Below, one piece after another: positions 47,750-61,189 of a stretch of 64,000 nucleotides of DNA. How positions within the stretch are numbered: the first letter of the stretch is position 1; each line of letters begins with the position of its first letter. The translations under genes were made by a program, and so were the position numbers. Source of the DNA: Nautilus pompilius (Eukaryota; Mollusca; Cephalopoda; Nautilida; Nautilidae). The stretch spans positions 310,001 through 374,000 of the forward strand of contig JACATO010002204.1 in assembly GCA_018389105.1 (NCBI GenBank). The letters are read 5' to 3'. Below the pieces are notes generated by a model, which saw only the letters and a program-made list of their open reading frames with translations, had not been told where the DNA came from and searched no databases.

Positions 47750-49391
47750 AATAACTGGAAAAATTAAAATACACCCAATATCCAAACAGACATACACAGT
47801 TAAAATATCTTATGAATATACTATTAAGCATTTTTTAAAAAAAAATTCTCTAATTACAGAAGAAAATAAAAGTTCAATTCCTATAAAATACAGCTAGACC
47901 AGTAAATTGAGAAATAAAAGTGAAAAAAGGATACCAATAGTGGTTGGTGAAATCTGTGCTAATAAATGACAACACTTCAAACAACTTAGATCAGAAATTT
48001 CTTTACCTGGTGATGACATTCCTTTAAATGCAAAAAAAAAATTTTGGTACTCCTTGATAGGGCAGGACTGGTAGATTCAGTTAAAATCATTAACTGAAAT
48101 GGTATCACTAGCCAGTCAGACAGTACATGTATATACTATTCATTAGCAAACATTTAAAAAAAAAATTGGGGGGGATTAAATATAGAATAAAACAATTTAC
48201 TTATAATACATAAAGTCACCTCATATTCTTAGAGTGAAAATTCTTCTTGTTTCAACTAACTTCACAGTCGCTTAATTATATTTTAAGATTTTAAAAATAT
48301 ATAAACATAATATAATACAGTTTTATTTTGTTTTGTAATGTGATCCATTTTATATAAATATATTTATATAAAGATACATATATGTATGTAGTTGTCTTCA
48401 TTCAAAACAGAGAAAGGTGTGCTGAGTAAGAAGAAATGCATTAGAGCCAAAATATTTAAGACAAAAATGAGTAAGAATGCTTTAGCTTATTTTAGGTGAT
48501 TATAAATAAAGCCCACTAAGGATGAAAAACAATTAGTATTCCATTTGTATAGTTCTTTTTGCTTCTTAAAATATAGGAAAAAATTCCCTAAAAATAATGT
48601 CATTTGATTGATTTTTAAATCAGTACCAAAGGAAGTTATAACTTTCTAATTATTTTGCAGTTGCATGGCAATGCTTCGTTTAGTGTCTCTCTGTAGGTAA
48701 TTTATAAAAGCTGAGTGGCAATTAAGAAAATAATAGTCTAGCTTAACATTCCTTCCCAATTTTTATGACTACATGTGTCCTATCCAGTGGAAGCTAAGCT
48801 GCTTATGGTTTACTCATGCTGGCGAGTCACCCTCCCTTTCGGTATTCAAAACTGCATGACTCTGTCTTTAAGAGTAATTTATATGACTTTACAAAACATA
48901 CTTGGTCAACTTGCTGTCAAAAACATTGCAAACCTAGGTGATCTTTGTAAAATCCACCACTATATACATCAGAATAAACTGTTACAAAACTGAATAAGCT
49001 GCTGATAATTCATTATTTTTATAAAAGTTTTCCATATTAACATTAATAATCAAAATGATTTCAATATCACCCACCAGGCTTCCAAGTCACTGTATATCTG
49101 AAGTACACTAACTGTTCATTATACTTTCCAGGTTGTAAATGATTACAGGTAATCAATGACCAGCCAAGTTAAAAGAACCTACAATTAGCCTGCTTTTAAG
49201 CTCTACCAGATAACAATGACTCATGGGGATTTTAAAGCAATGTTATGTTTTTGCCTATCAATTATTTTGTTTTGATGCAAAGTAATTTTGCCACACAAAT
49301 CTTACTGAAATTTACATCATTTCTATACTGAATATTTATTTATAGGATCCATTTTGATTTATGGTCCTTTTTCTTTGCGTGTCTAGCTATA
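47750..49391. other. AT-rich stretch, nothing assigned
   Basis: A frame at 48775-48993 (72 codons) has mixed composition and sits in a slightly G+C-richer patch (48780-48870), but no domain is recognised on either strand. Confidence 0.45.
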
Positions 49392-50372
49392 CACTGACTG
49401 GCCACTTTATTAGTATGTACTCAGGCCTGACCAGATGCAAATTAAGTTGACAACATGTGACAGATAATCCATGTAGTAGCACTATATATATAGCATATTT
49501 AGTCAGTCAGTCAGTCTAAAAGATATGGAAAATAGAAAAGACATTACAGTGCTTGAAAGAGGCATGATAGTGGGTGTATGTCTAGCAGATCCACCCAAAG
49601 TGGTCAAGACAATTTCATTGGTAAACTTCTGCTACAAGATATGGGTCTTCAAATTTATTAGCATTGCAAAAGATGAAGAAACTGCCTGTTGTAGGAGAAA
49701 ATTGTGGCCACAAACATAATGACAAAGAATAGAAAGGTACTTACTGACCAGGCCTCTGGTGGGAGTCATTAGTCCCTTCAGAAAGCAAAATGAATATGAA
49801 AACTTACCTGAACATAATTCTGATCAAGTGTATCCAGTGATGCTCCATTCGTATCCTGATATGGATAGCTACTTCCAAGACAATAATGCTCCTCCCATCC
49901 AATATGCCCACATGACGAGTACAATTCCTGGGATCTCAATAAAACTGAGTACTTTTGGAATAAACATGAAAGATGCATTCAACATCAAGATCCACTACCT
50001 ATCTTGCTCCATATATTATGTACATCAATCAGGGCATCTTCCAGCACTTTGTGGATTCTTTGTTGTGCCGTTACTATTATTTGAACAGAAGGTGGCTCAA
50101 ACTATAATTAGGCATAAAGTGGATAGCCAATATATATCACTTCTGATGTCTGAAAATCAAAATGCCATTTCTAAACAAAAGTATATATATAAAATATGTT
50201 GCCTGTAATTCCTATTAAATCTACAAAAATTTTTTTTTTACAGAATTACAGCTACCAAACTGTAAAGTAATGCCACAAGAGCCTGATATCTAGTGGTGCT
50301 GTCATCAAAAACAAGCATATGAATAATCAAAGTGTTGTCTTTGCATATTTCAAATAAAGTACCAGGTAAATG
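49392..50372 (+). mobile_element. Second Tc1-family element, old and internally deleted
   Basis: The left end CACTGACTGGCCACTTTATT, preceded by TA at 49390-49391, is the terminus of a Tc1 family widespread in fish and frogs. A matching right end, AATAAAGTACCAGGTAAATG, ends near 50372 but is much more diverged and is not followed by TA. At about 980 bases it is shorter than the usual 1.2 to 1.3 kb. Two transposase pieces lie inside in the plus orientation. It is unrelated in sequence to the better-preserved Tc1 element at 17862, so at least two invasions of this superfamily are recorded here. Confidence 0.8.
49525..50208 (+). pseudogene. Tc1-like transposase remnant (family with CACTGACTGGCCACTTT ends)
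   Basis: The N-terminal piece (49525-49719) includes LERGMIVGVCLA, equivalent to the helix-turn-helix segment FERGMVVGARRA of relatives. It ends at a TAA just before 49720. The middle of the gene, including the first catalytic Asp (SDESRF-type block), is missing. A second frame (49759-50208) resumes with YPDMDSYFQDNNAPP (about residues 33-47), corresponding to SDGYFQQDNAPCH with the second catalytic Asp. Here the position of that Asp reads Asn in the simplest alignment. Farther on, LPALCGFFVVPLL at about 50038-50080 lies where the FQHLVESMPRRI tail is expected. Both pieces hold substitutions throughout, so this is a very old dead copy. Confidence 0.72.
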
Positions 50373-53300
50373 GCTGATTCGAAATGTTATTCACTGTACA
50401 CTCCATTTGTTAACATTAAAATGTCACATATTCAACCAGATTTTGTGGTTGCTGGCTTTTATATATTTCTTTTTATTATACATTTGCCTGGACAGTCACT
50501 AACATCATTATTGTAAGAAAACATTATTGGCATAATCATTCATTATATGCAACTCCTGGGGCATTTCTTCTACAAATTTATCTCCACAGATTGAAAAGCT
50601 CTTTATAGGCTAGAGGCAAGAAACTGTGATGACCAATTATTCACTATTTCTGAAGAAATGGCTTTCCCATAAGTGAAATAAAAAGGAAACACATAACTGA
50701 GAATAACTCAATTTTACCAGAGCCTCAAACTCTCTCTTTCTGTTCCATAGCTTAGCATTTCCTTCTTCTTACAGAAAGGTAACTACTATCTGCCTAGTAA
50801 TATACAGGCCAATTTATCAAACACTTGATTATATCCTTAAAATAAACCTGCCACAAGAGAGTTACAATATCCGAACCAATAGCTAGTAAATCTACTTTTT
50901 TACAATCCCCTAGACAGCAGTTAGATCCAATGAAATAAATACATCTATCTAGTTTGAAACGCTTATAATAAAATGATTTCCCTTTTGTTGAAAAAGTTTT
51001 TAGTTGAATACAAACTTTTAATACAATATTTAAAAGAATTCAGAATTGATAAATGAATTGAAAAAATGGCATGTATAGAAAGTTTATCCTCTAAGAAGCT
51101 ACAAAAGCAAATTCATACCTTTATGAACTGCACAATAATTAAAAAAAAACAATTAATTGTAGTACTTTTATACTTTCATTAATTTGTTGTACAGTAACTG
51201 TTGATTTTCTTTTAACCCTTTAACCATAAAAATAAATTTAATGAAGTGGTAAAGATTTAAGAAATTTTTGGGTAGATTGTACAAGTTTAGGTGGTTTCTA
51301 TTCACAAATAGCTATCTCCATAATGAAAAATGAATGAACCACTTTAACCTATGTTGTGTGTCCAGGAAACAAATATCTTCTAGACTTAATCACCATCCTG
51401 TGGAGGTTATCCCACTGTAAAAATATACAGCTTTCCATGGTTCCATGTCTTTGACATTCAGTAAAATAATAGATAATTAAAAACAGCTAGTTAACTAAGG
51501 AATGAATGGGTGAGGGAGTCAAGTGACATAGAAAATAATGGTCTATATGAACCTACAAAAAATGTTCTGATCATGAAATTCCAAAATACCACCTGCTGAT
51601 TTTCTTTAATAAAACCAGAAAACAAAAAATTTTATATTCTGATTTGAAAAATACCTAGGATTAAAAAATATTCTTCATAAATAACAAGAATTAAAAAAAA
51701 AAAAGATCTATTGTTTAACAAAGGGTTCCAAAATGAAAATGTTAGTAATACTCCATAGTGTTTACTGAGAATTTGGATAATTGTTTTTGGTTCACTTCAG
51801 TTATGAAAATATTCAGTGTCACGATAACCATAAATATTTTCTCTAAATAAAATTCTTGATCAGTTCATGTCATAAGACATAAACAATACTAAAAACAATG
51901 AATGAACTCCATAAATCAGAATGCACCAAAACAACAATACACTGTAATGTAATTGTAAATACAAAATTCAAGTTGAGTTTTGCAGGTAGCATTAAATGCT
52001 AAAGTAGGAAAACAGTCAACACAACAGCTTATGCCATAGCTTAACACTCATTCAGCACTGCAGCTCAGCTGACAAGTCTTCACTATTAACCTACATCTAT
52101 TGCTATTTAATGTTGTTATATGCTTATACTAAAACGTATGACCAGCCATTCAGCAACAGTGCAAGACCATAGATCAATGATTTCATACAAAAAAACAAGT
52201 GCAACTGCGAAATGTATTATTAAAAATTGGAAATAGTCAACAGTTCAAACTAGTTACATCTTTGTTTTGTTTTGCTAGGCCAATGATATCAATTGTTTTT
52301 GATTCTCTTATTGAATACTTACTGCTGACTTGTTTTAATGATACAATATAGTCCTGCGAAAAAAAAACAGGAAAAAGCCTAATTCTTTTCATAACACTAT
52401 TCAGATTATTTTGATGATCTCTAATTATACCTTGTCAGTATATAGTGTTCTATATTTTTTGTACGATCGCAAAGGCATTATATGCAGAATTTAGCTAAAT
52501 TATGCAGATCACCATAAAAAGTTAATCAAGATCAATAGTAGGCAATAAAATACACATTTTTACACAAATATTAAATACAAAAATTCTGCATTTTAAAAAG
52601 TTTTAATTGCATAGCTGAATCAAGAATAAATAACTTTAAAAAATAACACAATATACAAATTTGTATATTCAACAATCCTAAAATCAGTTCACTCTTCTCT
52701 GGAATAGCCTCAATAGTTATTTGCTGAAGTCTCTTAAACTACATAAGCAAAAATGTAACCATCTAACAACAGTTATCAAAAAATTTAGAAGAATCTACAC
52801 AATCTAACTTTAATTTCAAATGTAACTGTTTACCATCCATTCATATGAGCACAAAAGATATTTATTTATCATTATATATATTAACAGGTACTACCATCCA
52901 AACAATAATGACTGTTTAAAAATATGAGGCTAAATAGACACTTATCAGTTTAACTTTGGAGTTACAAATGTCAAGTCCTATATTATAACTGTTTTATTGC
53001 ATATTTTTAGCCAGAGCACATAACACTACATAATCTTAACCTTAATCCTTCATTCACCAAAATATCATATAAAAGAAGTGAGTAACTATAAGAAATGTAA
53101 AAGAAAGGTAAGCCATAAAAAAATTCCCAGTATATTCAATTTCGTTAACAAACAGAAAATGTAAATTTGAGGAGAGAATGTTTTTTTTAAAAAGAAAAAA
53201 AGTACACAATGTATAGAGTGCTTTCTTTTAAAATGAAAAAAAAAAAAAAATCAAGGAAAATATATGTATTTTCAGGCAGCAACTGTTATAATTTAACCCA

Positions 53301-56300
53301 GAGGTACTTCTAAGTTTTGCATTTCAAATATGAGAATAGTGTATTATTATTTCCATTATTGAATATTGGTAGAATATTGTTATGCTAAAATATTAAAATG
53401 AAACCTAATTTGTTACATTTAAGAGTCAGTTAACTTGAGAATTTATTTTCTAAAAATATGCTTCATTCAAAATCAGAAGTTGATTTAAATGGTACTTTGA
53501 TTCATAATTTCAATGGGATGAAAGTTAAAGAATCTAGTTTTATATATAATATACATTGCATATCAATATTCTACATACTAATTAGTTTAAGTAGATGTGA
53601 AAGTAACAAAATATGCTGTATTTCTCAAACTAATTTTTCCCCAAATGAAAACTTGCTATTGCAAAAACCTAAATTCAGTTTAAACACTAATATTTGAACA
53701 AAATTCTAACCACTATTTAAAAGATTTTATTTAAAAAAATGTAACTCAATCAAAAATCAGATTACAGTAACAACAGTTCTTAAAGCTATAGTAGTTTGAT
53801 CATTCAAACTTCTGGAGAATAAAACATCTACTCATGAATTGATTAATAGTTAAAACATCAAACAGATGATTGCATCAGAATATTAAAAGGAAATATGCAC
53901 AGTAACTTCATTTCCACCATTAATTAGTTGGCTTTCCTTAGGTTAAACTATGAGTACATGAAAATGAGCTATGATCATTTTTTTTTTACTGGTGATTTGC
54001 AAACAGTGGAGAAGGTATGTGTGACTACAGCTCTTCAAATGCCTCAGATCCTTAAAAATTTCATTATTATACATACTTTCTTTTTATAAAAAAAATCATT
54101 CTGTATTCATAGAATAATAAGCATAAACTAGAATGAAAACACCATAGAGCTTTGTAGAATACTGATATGAACACATGTGAACATATTATTTAGAGAGCCC
54201 ATAATCTAGTTTTAAATCACAGGCTGTTCAAGTGGAGAAATAACTCGCTCACTCCCTTTAGCAGTGGCGGCCATATTTTGTGGAGGGAACTACTAGCACT
54301 AGTCACTAGGAATTATTCATCCACCAAAAACATCAAGTCTGATCAGAACCACTGTAATTTCATTGATAAAGGCCAGCAATGCAGCTGTTTTATAGGGGAC
54401 TGAGAATAGCAATTTAATGGCCCATGACATGGCTGATACCAAATCTTATCAATTGCATGTGACAGGTATTATGGCTTTCTACTCCAACATAGCTGCAAAC
54501 CTAAGGACCATATATCTAGTTTATGTTCCAGCTAAGCAACACTCATAAGACTGTCCCCAAGCAGACTAATTTTATGCTCTTAGTTATATATTAGTTAAAT
54601 AAATGAATGTGACAGTAAGACTTTAAATAGAAAAGTGTACACAACAATAAAAGTTTACATTTAACTTTTCACTAAAACACATGCAATAAATACAGCACAG
54701 TCCATTACATCGTAATAACAACTCTTTGAATTCCCTATTTGATAACAAGAAAGTAACTATGCTTCACATTTTATCTAGTAGACTTAAAAGTAAAAGAAAA
54801 CTTAACAAATAAATATCTCTAATTAAAAAATGCCTCTCTTGAAAGATCATTCTTGCAAATCAGTTGATTAAATGATAGTAAATTGGGAAGTAGATCTAAT
54901 AAAATGTGTGGCACATACCAATAATCATGAAAAGTATTTTTAACATTAGATAACCTAAGAAAAAATGAATAATGGAAACAGTACTAATGGTAAATTTTCT
55001 CAAGTTTCCTATAGTCAAATCCATCATTAAAGTCTCGCAAGTGCTTTCGATGGACTGCAGACAATTGGATAGCAAATGTGCCTTATCAATTTCCCAAACA
55101 TGAATATTCATTAGTGCAAAGTCTAGTGAATTTGAAAACAACTAATTACATATTATCCAAAGAACTCCAGTATGATAGCAAACCCAAAGGTAAGAGGGTT
55201 AGTGTACAGATCAACAAAGCATCCATAAAAATTTATCTGACTCATTCCATCTCGATTTTCAAACAAAAATAACAGAAAGGATTGGAAATGATTGAAGGGG
55301 ACCTGTTTCCCCAGAGACATTTTTCAAAATCTGATGACAGATTTCTAATAGATGGTATTTTCATGAAATCTGGCATACCAAATAAACAATGGAAAAATAT
55401 CAAGGAAAAAAACAAATTAGCTAAATCAGATGTGATGCTGAGCATTAGAAAACAGTTATTTGGTAACTGACTTATGCTTTCAAAATCATTTAAGTGTTAT
55501 TGATTTTAACAGGGATGATGGCTTCCAAAGAAATTTGTGGAAATTACACACTAAATTACAGAGACAAAACATCAACACAAATCAAAATGTAGTTACTTCC
55601 CTTAAGTAATGAATTATATTTTTAGCTAATGTTAGGCACTATAATTTCTGCAACACTTTTTTTTTTCCAGTAAAAGTAAACTAAAAGGCGGATCTGATGA
55701 ATAAAACATTTTATATTTAAAAGCTTTTTTTTTGTCTTTTTTAACAGACTGATTTGTTTTTTGTTTTTTTTTGGTAGGGCTGGGGGAGATCACCCCTACT
55801 TTAAAATATTTAGCTTGTTTTAACAAACAATCAAAGCAACCTATCAGATTTTATATTTTTTCTTCCTTTTTTATTTATATGATTTTTTTCTTAGTATTGA
55901 AACCATGTAAAAAATTTACTTGAAACACTTAAAAATAAAATTACAAATTTTAAAATATTTACCAATTTTTTTTTTATTGTTGGTCCATTCATGTATATTT
56001 TTGTTCAATTTTGTAACCAGACAAATTGCATAAAATAAAATAGAAATCATCTTTTTTGTTATGTAGCAAAATCTTAACATGTTACCAGTAATTTTAATTT
56101 ATCACAAAACCAAACCTTTAATTTTTATGATTATTTTTATTTGATTTTTGTAAAGATCTTGCCTTGGTTAGCCATACCACATTAACATTAATGTGGACAA
56201 TGTCAGCTACACAAACTCCAAAAAATGAAAGTTAACGAATTATCATAAAAAATTTTTTTACCAGTATCAATGACCATAATTCTTTTAATCTTTTATTACA

Positions 56301-59300
56301 GACTCCTCCCATTGTTCTTCTTTTCCATCAATATTTCATTTTAACTTACCTTTAGTCTCCCACACACATTTTATGTACAATGACCGATTCCAGCAGCCTC
56401 TGAAAATTTTCTAATTTGGTGTAGTATGTTTCTGTTTAACAGCACATTAGTTTTTTTTTTTCTTTTTTGGACTAAATTTAAAACGTTATTGTTTTAAAGT
56501 CTAAATTTTTCTTCCAATTTTCATTGGTTAATTTGAAAACAAAAATTAATCAAAATATTTAAAATAATAAATGTTATTTTAAATCAAAAATACATAACTT
56601 ATAATTTTCTATAATTTCATACATTTTAAATGAAAAAGCAATTTTGATCATCTGAATTAATAAACAAACTACTAATTAGAGTAACAATTCTACCAGATTA
56701 ATACAAAAGTAGTTCTTTAAAGAATCTAAACCATTATTATTTATCTGATTATAAAATAAATCAGTGTAAAGTTTGGATAAAACACAAAATAATTTTTTTT
56801 TTAAATTACACAATCATCATCACATCAGATGCAGTGATCATACAGGTATGTTGTATCTCTTCTCATTCTGTTTTCTAGTTATATCTAGTATGTAAATTTC
56901 TAGCTATTTTATAGCTACTTCCAGTCACAAAAATCCTGATATGCACAAAGGTGGCTGCTTCTATTCAAAATATTTTCAATCAAATTAAAAAAAAAAAAAA
57001 AAAACAACAATAAAACGAATCATGGCAAATTCATGATCAGTGAATGGTGGATAAGCAGTAGGTAAATGCTTCACGAACAAAGAATTTTTGACATTGTGTT
57101 GAATCACACAAATACAAGTATGTTCATTTTTATGTAATGAAATCAAGCTAACTAGAAAACATGAACAAAAAAAAGGGGGGATTATAAAAGGCTTTTAGCC
57201 ATAAAGTGCTAACTTTAAATTTATCAAATCTTAACTATACATTTTAAATTTAATATATTTTAATTTACTGATTATTTACAAATTGATAATTAAAGGATAA
57301 TAAGCTAAGCACTACACATTACTAAAGATGAACATTTACCAAGATCTCTATACATTTTTTTTTAAATTATTGTACATAATAGTTTTGTGGCATGTTCTCT
57401 CTTTTTTTTTAACTTCTTAAAATTATACCAATAATAATCTCATTAATATTAGTCTACATCCTCTTTGGATTCATGAGAAATACTGGCTATGAATATTCTA
57501 CTTCTACAAAGAAATTTTCTTTTCCCACTGTTTAGTTACGTCAAGACCATCAAACCAGAGGCACTTCCTTCACAGTTGTTTGTTTTTTAACTCTAAATAA
57601 CCTGTTTCTGACAATGCAAACTGTATTATTTTTATTCACAAAATGGTTCCAAGAGCCAGCAGCTCACACACGTTAATAGTTTTAAAAAAAATTTAAAAAT
57701 AATTCTACTCAATTAAAATAAAGAATTTTAAAAAGGTATAAATTTTAGCTGCTGGACTTTCCTGGATAGACTGGTGAATCAATTCCAGAAACATTCTGAG
57801 GATAACAATTTGAAATCTAATTTTATTTTTTTAAATAAACATCAGTTTTGTATGTTATTGTATAAAAATGTAAAAACAAAAATTCATAAAGGGTTTCCTT
57901 AACATTTTCAATATTAAAAACTGTGCACATACATCTTATACATGGCATAGTCTTCTTCAAACTCTTGTCCTAACTTTCAAGGTCTAAGGACATCTCACAG
58001 CAGGGAAGCTACCCAGGTACAGTTGGTGGCTTATGAGTGGCAGTCAAGTGACAGCCACTATAAATCCTACTACAACTCTTCAATATTAGATGTGGAAGAC
58101 AACCAGAGTGTTCAGAGAAACACAAAGCCACCAAATGAAAAGTAAGAAGAAACCATGCAACAAGTTTTATGCCAAATTGAGATGGTTTTAACCAAAATTC
58201 AAAACTTGGAGCCCTCAACCATGGCAGTCCAGCAATATCTATAACTGAACCACCAGCTGCTTGCATATTCTGAAAACAGTGGAGATATACAGTCCATAAA
58301 TTTTTTTTAAAAGGTGCCAATTGAAAAAAGCAGACAAAAAAAGAATAGTCAAAGAAGATAAAATTATCTGATAATAATGTATGCGGCTATTTAAAAGACT
58401 ATATAAGATGGCAAACATTCAGCAAGTCATAAGTGATTTTATACAAAGTGATAATAAACCATAACGCTTACTGTGAGCCCAGTGAGACAGACTAATTAAT
58501 GAAGCAGTATCAGCAAACAAGATCACTAGCTTAGTATCCTATTACTGAAAAATATATGCTCATTGAAAAGTTGCATGCAAGCATAACATTTCTTTAGCAT
58601 TGTTCTTCTTTCATTAAATGAAGTAAATCTGACGGAAGAAATGCTTTGAATGAATTTCACCTGCATACTGGCCAAATCAGGCAAACTATCACATTCATGA
58701 TTTACTGGAACATAAATCTGTGCACTTTTTAAGTGTAAGTAATACTGCATATAAAGGCAAACAGTAACATTGTTACTTTCATTATAACTATCCCATTAAG
58801 TTGATGCTTTAGTGGGATTTTGTTGAAGGAGAGAAAAAGAAAAGGAAGAAAGATGTAAACCTTCCTGCTGAGCAAAGAATGTAATTTCTGAAGTTCTTAT
58901 TTAGAATAACAAATTTTAGCCCAGAAATGCTCTGGCTTCTGAATTTGGATACCTTTGATCATGTAACTTCTTTCCATCCAGTGTTAAAAGATAAGCTGTT
59001 TAGATGGCAATAAAGATTATTGGAAATGTTACCTACCTTTGTATCTAATCAACTTTTATGACTGTGGCTGCATCATCAATAGTATATCACGCAACAATAC
59101 TTCACTGATTAAGTCTGGATAGTGAGTGGTGTTTTACCAAAAGTAGTAATTAACTTAGATACCGTGGTCCATTAAATAATTTTATTTGTGCACCAGTTCA
59201 ATGAGCAAAGTAACAAGATGAGATAAAGGAAGGAGAGCAGAACAACTCATGCACCAAGACACACTATTCACAGCACATTAAAGTTCATCATTAAGACTTG

Positions 59301-59903
59301 CTTAATCCATAATTTTCCAAGAAGTCTTGGCTTTCATGTAGCATCATATCTAAAATCTAAAAACTAAAAAATTATCTTATGCTAATTTTGTAAAAAGTCT
59401 CTTTATTTTTATTAAATTTCAATTGCCATATTTATTTCACTTATATTATAACAGATAATAGATAAACAATACTAAAATTTTAATACAAGATAATAGATAA
59501 GTGTAAATTCACTTTTCTCCACTAAAGAATCTGACAATGAAAATCAAACGACATCATGTGTATACAAAGTTATATTGCATACATGATTAACTCCTTGGGA
59601 AGAAAATAATGTTTCTGCAAATATACTCAGGTAAAAATAAGGCCACATTTCAAAATTAGCAAATACATTAATATAATATAGCAATAATCATTTACCTAAT
59701 GCATAATAATCACACAAAAAAATTACATGAATAACTTTGAACTCTATTTTTTTTTTTGTATCAACAATTCATTTATAGTTCCACTACCTCTATCAAGGTT
59801 ATATATAAAAAAAAGCATTTTATGAAATTGTGTTTATTATTGTTTTAATTAGTTGGTCATTAGAACAAAACCATTTGTGCTCTAAAACATTTCCAAAACT
59901 TTA
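50373..59903. other. AT-rich gene desert segment
   Basis: There are about 9.5 kb without a recognised gene. Slightly more complex patches at 54230-54550, 55020-55470 (frames on both strands of 62 to 81 codons) and 57950-58320 (a 103-codon minus-strand frame) were read and not assigned. Long A or T runs occur at about 53237-53250 and 56986-57004. Confidence 0.5.
58009..58320 (-). other. 103-codon open frame, unassigned
   Basis: The minus-strand frame begins MAPFKKNLWTVYLHCFQNMQ and contains a hydrophobic stretch (IKLVAWFLLTFHLVALCF, about residues 51-68) that could span a membrane. It has better composition than most frames in the window. No homologous family is recognised, and no promoter, splice or polyadenylation context supports expression. 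Chance or a repeat fossil is more likely than a gene. Confidence 0.2.
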
Positions 59904-60496
59904 TTACAGTTGTCCCCTGGTATTTGCAGGGGTTACGTTCCTAGAGCACCCGCAAAGAGTGAAAAACCGCAAATATTGGATGTGGTCCATAAAAATGCCT
60001 ATAAACGTCAAAATATAATGTAAAATATAAGTAAATATATAATAATTATTTAATAAAAAATACAACACTCAGAGAAACACTCGAGATAGCTACACGCGGT
60101 AAATGGGATGATGTGGGGCTGCTGGGCTGCATCTGCCCGAGACAGCGCCTTGTGGGCAGCAGCCAATGATTAGCAGCAAGGAGAAACGAATAACGCTCTC
60201 AGATTGGCTACTTTCAAACCTCCAGCCGATAGCGTTTATTTTATATTGATATTTTGCTGAATTTAAGTTAGTATTTATATTACAAAATTAGTAAATTATA
60301 TTTATTAATAATTAGCGTTAAAAAGCGTCAAATATTGCCACGAAAAAAGCCATAAAAAAATCACAGAAGATATTTGCGATTCCGCGAATATGCGTGGGTT
60401 TCCACGAACAATTATTAGTTAGGTTCTAAGAAAAATTCTGCAAATAACCGGGGCCGTGAATGCCGAACCGTGATTACGCGGGGGTAGTAGACTGTA
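59904..60496. mobile_element. pogo-type MITE, CpG-rich
   Basis: The element starts TA-CAGTTGTCCCC (59904) and ends GGGGGTAGTAGACTG-TA (60496), giving CAG...CTG ends flanked by TA duplications, as in pogo/Tigger elements. A longer inverted relation is visible: the left CCCCTGGTATTTGCAG through TTCCTAGA, ACCGCAAATATT matches the right end read in reverse (CCCCGGTTATTTGCAG, TCTTAGAAC, ATCGCAAATATC). The right end has about 40 extra outer bases. There is no coding frame of note. The interior (60080-60240) is G+C-rich, and CpG occurs more than twenty times across the element, against near absence in the flanks. It must have been mobilised by a pogo-type transposase in trans. Confidence 0.85.
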
Positions 60497-61189
60497 CATG
60501 TTTACACAGTTCTTAAATAGAATTATAATAAATCTTGCAATAACAACGGATTTTAAATTGTTCTCCATTGTATCCTTTAGTTCCCTCCCATAAAATGACC
60601 ATGTTTATTAAAACTTTTTAGTTTTTAAGCAAAGTTAGTTAAATTTAATTTTGTTTAAAAAATAAAAAGTCTGAAAATGCAATAGTGTATGACAGTGATT
60701 TGTTTATTTAAAAAATTTCAACTTTAACAAGGTTCCTGTTGCTAAGGCACTTCAAAAAATATTTAATGTATTGTTTTATTAAAGAAATCTGGTACATATA
60801 AATTTAATGATAGATTTTAGTAGTTAAAGAACTACACTTCACTTGATTATTAATCTTAAGTGGATTTTAGCACTAGACTGAATATAGTATCATATGAAAC
60901 AGAAGTTTAACTGAAACCTACTTTTTGACAAAATAGCCTTTGCTATGTTTCCATAGTCCACATTAATAATATTATGCTAGCAAAGCGTAATTCCTTAATA
61001 GTGTTTTTTTCAATGTAAAAGCTAAACATGGTGACATGATACATTTGTATTTGCTTATTTTTATGATATCAAGCACAACAAGCAATTAAAAATTAAATGT
61101 GACAAAGGTTTAAAATCAGTGATATTATATATTAATGCTTGGTTTGCTAAAATTCAATATTAGTAATATGATTTCAGCAAGTCTCCCTA
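60497..61189. other. AT-rich stretch, nothing seen
   Basis: The sequence is A+T-rich, with stops in all frames and no recognised repeat. Confidence 0.55.

Noticed and set aside
49501-49516. Short (CAGT)n run considered as a separate microsatellite locus
   Set aside because: Only three to four units, inside the leader of the Tc1 remnant. Not notable by itself.
55020-55470. Coding-like patch with frames on both strands
   Set aside because: Conceptual peptides (for example EYSLVQSLVNLKTTNY) suggested a transposon protein, but no motif order of any family followed.
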